Below are positions 1-5,863 of a stretch of DNA of 5,863 nucleotides, one piece after another; within the stretch, counting starts at the first letter, position 1; each line of letters starts with the position of its first letter. The DNA is from Bacteroidia bacterium (GTDB taxonomy: Bacteria > Bacteroidota > Bacteroidia > JABEUT01), in the NCBI GenBank assembly GCA_013044305.1, contig JABEUT010000334.1, forward strand, positions 1 to 5,863. Direction: 5' to 3'. Made by a program: the position numbers and the translations under genes. The notes beneath the pieces were generated by a model. It was given only the letters and a program-made list of their open reading frames with translations. It was not told the DNA's origin and did not search any database.

Positions 1-1382
1 AACAAGGCCTGTCCCGAGGCGGTAAACGATTCTATATCCTCAATTTTTTTATTTTTTATGTTATTGACAAAAAACTTTATATCGGCGCCGGCAACAAAGG
101 CCTTTCCCGAACCTGTAATAAAAATTGTTTTTACCGAAGGATTGTTCGCCGCCTTGTCAAAACATTCTTCAAGCTGCCTCACGCTATCCACGTTCAGGGC
201 ATTCATGCTCTCGGGGTCATCCATCGTTATAACGGCATTCTCACCATTTACTGCAAGGCTTACCGTTTTTATAACCCAGATATCTTCCTTTACCGAAAGC
301 GGGACATCCATCCTGTACCTTTTGGCTGCAAGCTCTACAAGACGCTTTACTTCTTTCACCCCTTGTATTTTCATCAGTTCCACCGGTCCCTTTCTCCAGC
401 GCAGGCCGATACGTGCTCCGCGGTTCAGGTGGGCGGCGCTGCAAACCTTTTCATCAAAAATTTGCGAACAAACAAAAAACACCACGCTAAGCATCCTTTC
501 CCGTATCACCGAATCAACCTCCGCCGGAACGGGGCTTTTCGACTGTTGCTCTCCGCCGTTGTTCAGTTCCCATGGCTTACCCGACAAGGCCTGCACTTCC
601 AAGAGAGGGGCTACCTTGTACAGGCTGCCGAATGTTTCCAAAGTTTTTTCGGAATGATATGCAACCGGAACTCCCGTGGCATTCATTAGCGCAAAAGGCC
701 CCATACCTATACCAAACAGCTTGCAGCATACCTCGTCAATTACTTCCTTTGAGGCAATATCCTCCTCAAAGATTCGCACCGATTCGTTCAGCCAGGGAAC
801 AAAAAAGCGGTTGACTGCAAAACCATTCCTGTCGCTACATTCTATCGGATCCTTTCCGGCCATAATTGCAAATTCCCTTGCCGCTTCCAACACTTCGGCC
901 GAAGTTTCCTTTCCGGGTATTATTTCGAGCAAACGGTTTTTTGCCGCATGGTAAAAAAAGTGCATACCAATAAACCTTGAGGGCCTGTCAACTACCCGTG
1001 CGAGCTCGCCTATAGAATAGGATGAGGTATTGCTCGCAATAATGCAATCGCCCGGCAAAATAGAATTCAACTCGCGGAACAAGGAGACCTTAGCATCAAA
1101 GTTCTCAAATATGGCTTCAATAACAAGGTCGCAGGATTTAAGGTCGCTTAGCTTATCGGTTCCGCTTATATTCTTCAATACCGCTTCGGCCTGCTCCTTT
1201 GTCATTACTTTCCTCTCTGCCGCCTCATCCAGCATTGTCCTTATGCCGCCCAATCCTTTTTCAATATAGTTCATTGCGCGGTCGGCGAGTATCACATCAA
1301 ATCCTTCCTGGGCTATCTTTTGCGCTATAGCCGCACCCATGGTACCGGCGCCTACTACTCCTACGGTTTTTATTACTTTCAT
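1..1382 (-). CDS. 3-hydroxyacyl-CoA dehydrogenase / enoyl-CoA hydratase fusion (C-terminus cut by window edge)
   Basis: The frame is open from an ATG at 1382-1380 to the left edge, giving 460 codons without a stop; in-frame landmarks along the length show no frameshift. Residues 1-185 form the NAD-binding domain, with the dinucleotide loop GAGTMG at 11-16 and SNTSS at 117-121. Putative catalytic His141 (HFF) and Glu153 are spaced as in the HAD family, and Asn191 lies in the NRFFVPWLNE segment that opens the C-terminal HAD domain (about 186-365). From about 373 a crotonase domain begins: AVITMDDPESMNALN, then the oxyanion-hole segment FVAGADIKFF at 429-438. The rest of that domain, probably near 200 residues, is outside. 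HAD-then-ECH order is the reverse of FadB and resembles Bacillus FadN and archaeal crotonyl-CoA hydratase/3-hydroxybutyryl-CoA dehydrogenases. The likely role, inferred from neighbours, is oxidation of 3-hydroxypimelyl-CoA and/or processing of crotonyl-CoA. It starts 12 nt after dch. The motif after the catalytic His is HFFYH rather than the usual HFFNP. Confidence 0.88.
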   Translation of the reverse strand, partial: MKVIKTVGVVGAGTMGAAIAQKIAQEGFDVILADRAMNYIEKGLGGIRTMLDEAAERKVMTKEQAEAVLKNISGTDKLSDLKSCDLVIEAIFENFDAKVSLFRELNSILPGDCIIASNTSSYSIGELARVVDRPSRFIGMHFFYHAAKNRLLEIIPGKETSAEVLEAAREFAIMAGKDPIECSDRNGFAVNRFFVPWLNESVRIFEEDIASKEVIDEVCCKLFGIGMGPFALMNATGVPVAYHSEKTLETFGSLYKVAPLLEVQALSGKPWELNNGGEQQSKSPVPAEVDSVIRERMLSVVFFVCSQIFDEKVCSAAHLNRGARIGLRWRKGPVELMKIQGVKEVKRLVELAAKRYRMDVPLSVKEDIWVIKTVSLAVNGENAVITMDDPESMNALNVDSVRQLEECFDKAANNPSVKTIFITGSGKAFVAGADIKFFVNNIKNKKIEDIESFTASGQAL

Positions 1383-1394
1383 GTTTTATAGCTA

Positions 1395-2222
1395 TTATGA
1401 ATTGCTCCAGTTTGGTTGCCTTTTTTCGAGAAATGAATTTATACCCTCGTTGGCGTCGTGCGTTTCCATCAGCCTTTTTGTGTACAGCTCTTCAAGCTGC
1501 GGTAGGAAGTTGGAAAGAATGTGATTAAATTTCATTCGTGTAGCCTTTACCGCATATCTTAGCGAAGAAGCGCTCTTAGGCAGAATGGTATTCTTAATCC
1601 ATTCATCCACCTGTATATTCATAACATTGCGGTCGGCAAAAATCTGCGTAAGCAAACCCGTCTGATGCGCCTCATCGGCAGAAAGCACTTTTCCTGTTAG
1701 TATAATCTCTTCAGCTTTAGCTAAGCCAATTTTTTCAGGTAATATAACTGAAGCCGGCGGCGGAAAAACTCCAAGTATAAGTTCTGGCTGACCGAACCTT
1801 GCGCTTTTATCGGCAAACAAAAAATGGCAGGCTATTGCTAGTTCCATACCTCCGCCGAGGCACTGCCCGGATATCTTGCAGGCACATGGTATGTTTAATT
1901 TTCCAAGGCTGTAGAATAGCGAGTGAAATAAGCGGAGCATAGCAGCCGCGCTGTCCTTCCGGTGTTCCTCCACACTTGCCCCGAATGAAAAATGCTTTCC
2001 GGCGCCTTCGAACACTATAAGCTTAAGGGCAGCATTAGAGCTAAAGGAATCAAGGGCTGCCTGTATGTCTTCCATCATTATATAATCCAGAATATTTCCT
2101 TTTCCATCATCCAGTATGACAGAGGCCACGGCTCCGCTGTGCAGGTATTCCACCCTTATCTTTTTCCATTCTTTGCCTGTGGCAGACGAGGTGTTCTTCG
2201 TATCTTCTTTTGCGGCATTCAT
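1395..2222 (-). CDS. dch: Cyclohexa-1,5-diene-1-carbonyl-CoA hydratase (dienoyl-CoA hydratase)
   Basis: This 275-residue crotonase-fold protein is assigned to Dch/BamR, which adds water to cyclohexa-1,5-diene-1-carbonyl-CoA to give 6-hydroxycyclohex-1-ene-1-carbonyl-CoA, the first step after benzoyl-CoA reductase. The diagnostic segment is HFSFGASVEEHRKD at residues 77-90, followed by CLGGGMELA at 121-129 and ARFGQPELILGVFPPPAS at 141-158. The oxyanion hole is formed around Ala82 and Gly124. Glu127 and Glu147 align by motif with the two catalytic glutamates of enoyl-CoA hydratase. The ATG at 2222 is the only Met before residue 49, so the start is fairly secure. It leaves a polar tail of about 19 residues ahead of the fold, and the protein is somewhat longer than the roughly 260 residues usual for Dch. 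No clear ribosome-binding site precedes the start (AATATTAAT). It lies 119 nt after oah and 12 nt before the fusion gene. A general enoyl-CoA hydratase is the alternative but fits the motifs and context less well. Confidence 0.9.
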   Translation of the reverse strand: MNAAKEDTKNTSSATGKEWKKIRVEYLHSGAVASVILDDGKGNILDYIMMEDIQAALDSFSSNAALKLIVFEGAGKHFSFGASVEEHRKDSAAAMLRLFHSLFYSLGKLNIPCACKISGQCLGGGMELAIACHFLFADKSARFGQPELILGVFPPPASVILPEKIGLAKAEEIILTGKVLSADEAHQTGLLTQIFADRNVMNIQVDEWIKNTILPKSASSLRYAVKATRMKFNHILSNFLPQLEELYTKRLMETHDANEGINSFLEKRQPNWSNS

Positions 2223-2341
2223 ATATTAATATTGTAAATTTAAAATCTATATTGCCTGTTACTGAATCTGACGGATACCTTTACAATGAAAAGGATTGGT
2301 GACGCAGTAATTTCTTTTCTTCCTGCGAATAATCTTTTTTT
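2223..2341 (-). other. 119-nt intergenic spacer between oah and dch
   Basis: This is the longest non-coding gap in the block and is AT-rich near the dch start. Read on the minus strand it begins with an A-run directly after the oah stop, then has a short inverted repeat (CGCAG at 2303-2307 and CTGCG at 2323-2327, 15-nt loop). The stem is only 5 bp and no U-run follows it in the transcript, so it is not a convincing terminator. No clear sigma-70 or Bacteroidota-type promoter was found. It may hold an internal regulatory or mRNA-processing site, but nothing is demonstrated. Confidence 0.3.
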
Positions 2342-3445
2342 TTAATTCTTAACCCCGGCGGTTTGTTTCGGCGAAATTTCCTCAAACAACTCACTGTTCC
2401 ATTCCCTGCCTTCGGCCAGCAACTGACGCAGCCGGACAAAATCCACCTCCCTGTTGTCTTTGGTGCCTGAATTAAAGGCCTGAAACCCTGCCTTGGCTTC
2501 AGTCATCATATTCAGGGCAAGCCACTCGCGGTTCGATTCTTTATTTCTGTCCCAGTGCTCCAGTTTGAATTTACGCACTTCCGAAATGGTTTTATTCATA
2601 CAATTAGGGAAAGTGTAGAGTAGTTTCAATACATGATTGTTCACTGCCTCGTCGAGCAATGAAAAATCAATTTGTCCTGTCGCAAGCAACTCCTTCCCGA
2701 TTTTCAAATCGCTGCCCGTTTTTTGCGAACCGAATACAATGCGTCCGTATTCGTCGGTAATCTTATCTGTAATCACGGTGGGGTTCGTTATAAATTTACC
2801 ATTCACCTTCAGTACGGGAACTATATCGGTAAGTATGCCGTAATAGTAAGCCTGATGCGCCGACCATGGTTCGCAAAGGGTGAGCGACATCATAGCTCTC
2901 TCAATACCTGTGTACAAAGGCAAAAAGTCGGTTGCGCCGCCCACCGGTGCACTGCCGTGTTTGGGGCCAGCCTGCCCGAAACGGGCCAAATCGCTAGTAA
3001 TACTAAAATCGCATGCCATGCCAATTTCCTGACCTCCTCCGATACGCATACCGTTCACCCTGCATATAACGGGCTTTTCGCATTTCAAAATGGCAGAAAC
3101 CATATCGTTGAAGAGCCTCATGTATTGCGAATATTCTTGTGGATTTCCGGCATAGTATTCAGCATATTCCTTGGTATTGCCGCCGGTACAAAAAGCCTTG
3201 TCGCCCTTGCCTGTAAAAATGACCGCTACCGCTCCCCTGTCGTTTGACGCATCGCCGAAAGCTGATATTATTTCTTTTACCGCCTGTGTTGTATAGGAAT
3301 TATATTGCGCAGGATTGTTCAGCCATATCCAAATTGTATGTAAGCCGTGTAAGGTTTTACCTTGTCCATCGGCAAGAGGGCGTCGCTCATATATGATTTC
3401 TTTGTATTCCCTGTTTACCAGGTTGTGGTCATTTAGTGTTTTCAT
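2342..3445 (-). CDS. oah: 6-oxocyclohex-1-ene-1-carbonyl-CoA hydrolase (ring-opening hydrolase)
   Basis: This 367-residue protein matches the Oah/BamA family, which hydrates and hydrolytically opens 6-oxocyclohex-1-ene-1-carbonyl-CoA to 3-hydroxypimelyl-CoA. BamA is the usual marker gene for anaerobic aromatic degradation. The N-terminal half is a crotonase core: NNPAQYNSYTTQAV at 43-56, KAFCTGGNTKEYAEYY at 83-98 with the first oxyanion segment, and NGMRIGGGQEIGMACDFS at 131-148 with the second. Then comes FGQAGPKHGSAPVGGATDFL at 156-175. The family-typical segment VLKVNGKFITNP at 211-222 is absent from ordinary hydratases, and the C-terminal part has the typical EHWDRNKESNREWLALNM run at 296-313. 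Length agrees with the family (about 360-380). The start at 3445 gives the expected N-terminus; AGAAGA lies about 12 nt upstream, too far and too weak to be a firm ribosome-binding site. It lies 37 nt after had, supporting co-transcription. Identification is strong because the family is functionally narrow. Confidence 0.95.
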   Translation of the reverse strand: MKTLNDHNLVNREYKEIIYERRPLADGQGKTLHGLHTIWIWLNNPAQYNSYTTQAVKEIISAFGDASNDRGAVAVIFTGKGDKAFCTGGNTKEYAEYYAGNPQEYSQYMRLFNDMVSAILKCEKPVICRVNGMRIGGGQEIGMACDFSITSDLARFGQAGPKHGSAPVGGATDFLPLYTGIERAMMSLTLCEPWSAHQAYYYGILTDIVPVLKVNGKFITNPTVITDKITDEYGRIVFGSQKTGSDLKIGKELLATGQIDFSLLDEAVNNHVLKLLYTFPNCMNKTISEVRKFKLEHWDRNKESNREWLALNMMTEAKAGFQAFNSGTKDNREVDFVRLRQLLAEGREWNSELFEEISPKQTAGVKN

Positions 3446-3482
3446 GCTGATGGTTTTCTTCTGATTGTTATTAAATACCTTT

Positions 3483-4544
3483 TCACTTAAAATCGGGCAA
3501 CAATATGGATCGTTTGCTGTATTTGTGTGCGAGGGTATTACTGAACACCTCGTTTATAATCGACATGGGGAATGTTTGAATAAAGTTCTCTACGTTCAGT
3601 TTGCCGCTCCCTACAAGTTCCACAACTTCAGGATACAATTCGGGTTTGCAGCCCCAGGTGCCTACCAGTTTGGCATCGAAAGCCATCAGGTTGCTTAGGC
3701 GCAGCTCGAGCTTGTCCATAGTAAAGCCAACAACCGAAAGGGTGCTTGCATAGGTGATAAGATTGAATGCGAGTTCCTGCCCGGCCTTTGTTCCTGAAAT
3801 CTCGAATATTTTCCATCCGTATTTCGGCGCCTTCATTGCAGCAGCCATATCCTTCACCTTGTCTTTTATGATTTTTACATCAAGTCCTTTAATGTTCAGT
3901 GCGGCGTCTATTCCGTTTTCTTTTGCAATGGCAAGTTTTTCATCGCTCACATCCAGCGCTATTACTTTGGCTCCGAATATTTTAGCGATTTGTGCCCCGT
4001 AAATACCTACCCCGCCTACTCCGATAACTATTGCGAGGTCTCCCGGCATCAGTTCCGACTTCTTCACCACCTGATATGGCGTGGAGACAGCATCAGCTAT
4101 AACAGCCAGATGACGCAGCGGATATTTTTTCAACACTTCGTCGGGAACAGGGCACAGATACTTTGCAGGCACCACAATGTGAGAAGCAAAACCGCCGTGA
4201 AAATCATTACCGGGCATAAGCTGGTTTCGGCAGATATTGCTTCTGCCGCTTTTGCACAGCTCGCAATCGCCGCATGGTAGCACGGCAGGAACTATCACTT
4301 TTTTGTTCAGCCATTCCCCGCTTCCTTCAACAACCGTTCCGCTTATTTCATGACCAAGGGTTAAAGGCAGGGCGTGTTTGGTTTTAACGCCGTAGTGCCA
4401 AAAGCTTATATCCGTATGGCAAACGCCGCATCCGGCCACTTCAACGAGGGCTTCTCCGGATTTCAGCGCGGGTGCCTCCGTCTGTTCCAAACGGAAAGGC
4501 TTGTCGGTTTCCGTCATCTGCCATTGAAAAATCATTTGCCGCAT
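3483..4544 (-). CDS. had: 6-hydroxycyclohex-1-ene-1-carbonyl-CoA dehydrogenase
   Basis: This 353-residue protein is a zinc-dependent medium-chain alcohol dehydrogenase. It is assigned to Had/BamQ, which oxidises 6-hydroxycyclohex-1-ene-1-carbonyl-CoA to the 6-oxo compound used by the adjacent Oah, with NAD+ as expected acceptor. Catalytic zinc residues are visible as Cys39 in CGVCHTD with His65-Glu66 in GHE; Asp151 in DAVSTPYQ may be the third ligand. The structural zinc site is complete: Cys91, Cys94, Cys97 and Cys105. The Rossmann loop GVGGVG is at 175-180, and Asp198 ending the second strand (VIALD) favours NAD over NADP. The ATG at 4544 is chosen as the longest start; Met4 is an alternative and neither has a good Shine-Dalgarno sequence. 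It lies 53 nt after the thiolase and 37 nt before oah. From the fold alone it could be a generic alcohol dehydrogenase; direct adjacency to oah and dch, as in known benzoyl-CoA clusters, makes the specific call likely. Confidence 0.9.
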   Translation of the reverse strand: MRQMIFQWQMTETDKPFRLEQTEAPALKSGEALVEVAGCGVCHTDISFWHYGVKTKHALPLTLGHEISGTVVEGSGEWLNKKVIVPAVLPCGDCELCKSGRSNICRNQLMPGNDFHGGFASHIVVPAKYLCPVPDEVLKKYPLRHLAVIADAVSTPYQVVKKSELMPGDLAIVIGVGGVGIYGAQIAKIFGAKVIALDVSDEKLAIAKENGIDAALNIKGLDVKIIKDKVKDMAAAMKAPKYGWKIFEISGTKAGQELAFNLITYASTLSVVGFTMDKLELRLSNLMAFDAKLVGTWGCKPELYPEVVELVGSGKLNVENFIQTFPMSIINEVFSNTLAHKYSKRSILLPDFK

Positions 4545-4597
4545 ATTTTGCTATTTATTATAAGTCAGATTTGCCTTATCATGGTTAGCAGTTCATT

Positions 4598-5860
4598 CTA
4601 TATCTCTGTGTTTTCAAGGAGCACCGCCGTACCCTGCCCTCCTCCAATACATGCCGAAGCGATGCCGTATTTCAATTTACGCCGCTTTAATTCGTGGGCA
4701 ATTGTAATGGACAGGCGCAGTCCGGTAGCGGCAAGGGGATGCCCGTAAGCTATGGCTCCGCCATTCACGTTCAGTTTGGCGCGGTCGAGGTTTAGCTCTC
4801 TTTCGCAGCCAATCACCTGTGCAGAAAAGGCTTCGTTTATTTCTATCAGTCCTATATCGTCCAGTTTCAGCCCTGTTCTTTCAAGTAAAAGGCGAATGAC
4901 AGGCACCGGACCAAGCCCCATATAACGAGGGTCGATGCCTGCGCTGGCTGCCGCCACAATTTTTGCAAGCGGCTTCAGTCCCTTCTTTGAGGCACTGACG
5001 CCGGTACTTACAACGGCGGCGGCAGCTCCATCCACAATCCCGCTGCAGTTGCCTGCGGTAAGCACTCCGTCGCTGCAAAATACGGGAGGCAGTTTTGCCA
5101 GCGACTCCATATCAGTAGGTCTGAAATGCTCATCGGTGCTGAAATTTTTCACTCCGCGCGGCAGATTAAGTTTCCTGGGTTTTAGCCCATGGGCTTCAAA
5201 AACAGTAGTGTTCACGGGTACTATTTCATCCTTAAAAAGATTGTTTATTTGCGCTTCCACTGCCCTGTCGAAGGATAGTTTGGCAAAAGTGTCGGTGTCG
5301 TTTCTGGTGATGCCGTATTTTTTGGCAACGTTTTCAGCGGTAAATCCCATGGCGCAGCCGGCGGCGGTATCGTCAAGCGATTCCCACAACATATCCTTAA
5401 ATACAGGCCTGCCAAGCATATAGCCCATACGGTTCCCAAAACTTGCGGTGGGCGACAGCGACATGTTTTCGGAGCCCGTGCAAAGTATGGTTTCCGCCTT
5501 ACCAAGCGTTATCTGTTCGGCGGCGGTAATCATGGTTTCGAAGCCCGATCCGCAGATACGCTGAACAAGCAGCGCCGGAACCTCCATAGGTACGTTGCAA
5601 AAAAGCGATATATGGCGGGGAAGAAAATAGGCGTCGTATGAACTTTGACCTATATTGGCAGTTATCACCTGATTTATTTCATCGGGTCTTGTTTTGGCTT
5701 TTTCGAGCGCCGCACGCCCGGCAAATATGCCCAGATCGGTTGGAGAAACTCCGCCGAGGGTGCCGCAGTATTTACCGAAGGGAGTCCGCGCCCCGTTCAG
5801 CAGGTAAATATCTTCAAAACTTATTGCTATACCCTTTTCTTTACTATAAAATGCTTTCAT
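4598..5860 (-). CDS. Thiolase (acetyl-CoA acyltransferase), probable 3-oxopimelyl-CoA/acetoacetyl-CoA thiolase
   Basis: This 420-residue protein is a biosynthetic/degradative thiolase of the acetyl-CoA acetyltransferase family, cleaving 3-oxoacyl-CoA with CoA to acetyl-CoA and a shortened acyl-CoA. Landmarks are LNGARTPFGKYCGTL at 21-35 near the N-terminus and nucleophilic Cys103 in RICGSG. Further on are NEAF at 342-345, His374 in the YGHPLAATG segment (usually GHPLGASG), and Cys404 in ASACIGGGQG at 402-410. All catalytic residues are present. The family usually starts close to the DIYLLNGARTPFG segment; here about 16 extra residues precede it. The codon before the chosen ATG is a sense codon (GAT) and the window ends there, so the true start may lie further upstream. 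It is the first gene in the visible block, 53 nt before had. The substrate is inferred: 3-oxopimelyl-CoA and possibly acetoacetyl-CoA from the same pathway. Sequence motifs alone do not separate these. Confidence 0.9.
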   Translation of the reverse strand: MKAFYSKEKGIAISFEDIYLLNGARTPFGKYCGTLGGVSPTDLGIFAGRAALEKAKTRPDEINQVITANIGQSSYDAYFLPRHISLFCNVPMEVPALLVQRICGSGFETMITAAEQITLGKAETILCTGSENMSLSPTASFGNRMGYMLGRPVFKDMLWESLDDTAAGCAMGFTAENVAKKYGITRNDTDTFAKLSFDRAVEAQINNLFKDEIVPVNTTVFEAHGLKPRKLNLPRGVKNFSTDEHFRPTDMESLAKLPPVFCSDGVLTAGNCSGIVDGAAAAVVSTGVSASKKGLKPLAKIVAAASAGIDPRYMGLGPVPVIRLLLERTGLKLDDIGLIEINEAFSAQVIGCERELNLDRAKLNVNGGAIAYGHPLAATGLRLSITIAHELKRRKLKYGIASACIGGGQGTAVLLENTEI

Positions 5861-5863
5861 ATC

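Noticed and set aside
44..57. Two long homopolymer runs in the fusion gene as a programmed slippage or frameshift site
   Set aside because: The reading frame stays open through the runs to the window edge and the protein continues as a plausible crotonase linker (NNIKNKKIEDIESF), so no frame change is needed.
58..657. 199-codon plus-strand open frame opposite the HAD-ECH fusion
   Set aside because: It is antisense to a protein with clear HAD and crotonase motifs, shows no recognisable family and is Ser/Thr/Phe-rich as expected of a reverse-strand shadow.
2303..2343. Inverted repeat next to a T-run after oah as an intrinsic terminator
   Set aside because: The stem is 5 bp with a 15-nt loop. 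The T-run is on the plus strand, so the minus-strand transcript has A residues, and they come before the stem.
2672..3247. 191-codon plus-strand open frame opposite oah
   Set aside because: It lies entirely inside oah on the other strand, has no recognisable domain and is explained by the coding constraint of oah.
4557..4562. TATAAT on the minus strand just upstream of had as a -10 promoter box
   Set aside because: It sits only 12 nt before the start codon and has no TTGACA-like box at 17 nt (ACCATG is found there). A chance match in an AT-rich spacer is more likely.
4935..5423. 162-codon plus-strand open frame opposite the thiolase
   Set aside because: Its Ala/Ser/Phe-rich translation is a shadow of the thiolase gene, with no motif of its own.

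Overview
The window is a single block of five minus-strand genes, read from the right edge to the left edge. They encode the middle and lower part of the anaerobic benzoyl-CoA degradation pathway. In transcription order they are: a thiolase (5860-4598), 6-hydroxycyclohex-1-ene-1-carbonyl-CoA dehydrogenase (had, 4544-3483), 6-oxocyclohex-1-ene-1-carbonyl-CoA hydrolase (oah/bamA, 3445-2342), cyclohexa-1,5-diene-1-carbonyl-CoA hydratase (dch/bamR, 2222-1395), and a 3-hydroxyacyl-CoA dehydrogenase joined to an enoyl-CoA hydratase domain (1382 to beyond the left edge). Spacers are 53, 37, 119 and 12 nt. This fits one operon, with the 119-nt gap before dch as the only place with room for an internal signal.

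The proteins form a near-continuous route. Dch hydrates the cyclic dienoyl-CoA made by benzoyl-CoA reductase, Had oxidises the alcohol, and Oah opens the ring hydrolytically to 3-hydroxypimelyl-CoA. The dehydrogenase part of the fusion could oxidise that to 3-oxopimelyl-CoA, and the thiolase could cleave it to glutaryl-CoA and acetyl-CoA. After glutaryl-CoA is converted to crotonyl-CoA by an enzyme not in the window, the hydratase and dehydrogenase domains and the thiolase could finish the route to acetyl-CoA. The Dch, Had and Oah calls rest on family-specific sequence; the substrates of the fusion and the thiolase are inferred from context.

The host should be a strict or facultative anaerobe that degrades, or possibly reversibly forms, aromatic acids. 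Intermediate base composition by eye, AT-rich spacers and the absence of clear Shine-Dalgarno sequences before the four visible starts would be compatible with Bacteroidota or a related phylum. This is weak evidence and the taxon is left open. No benzoyl-CoA reductase, benzoate-CoA ligase, glutaryl-CoA dehydrogenase, regulator, RNA gene, mobile element or CRISPR array is visible. The system is a known pathway; the less ordinary points are the gene order, the HAD-ECH fusion with an altered motif after the catalytic His, and the possible host lineage.
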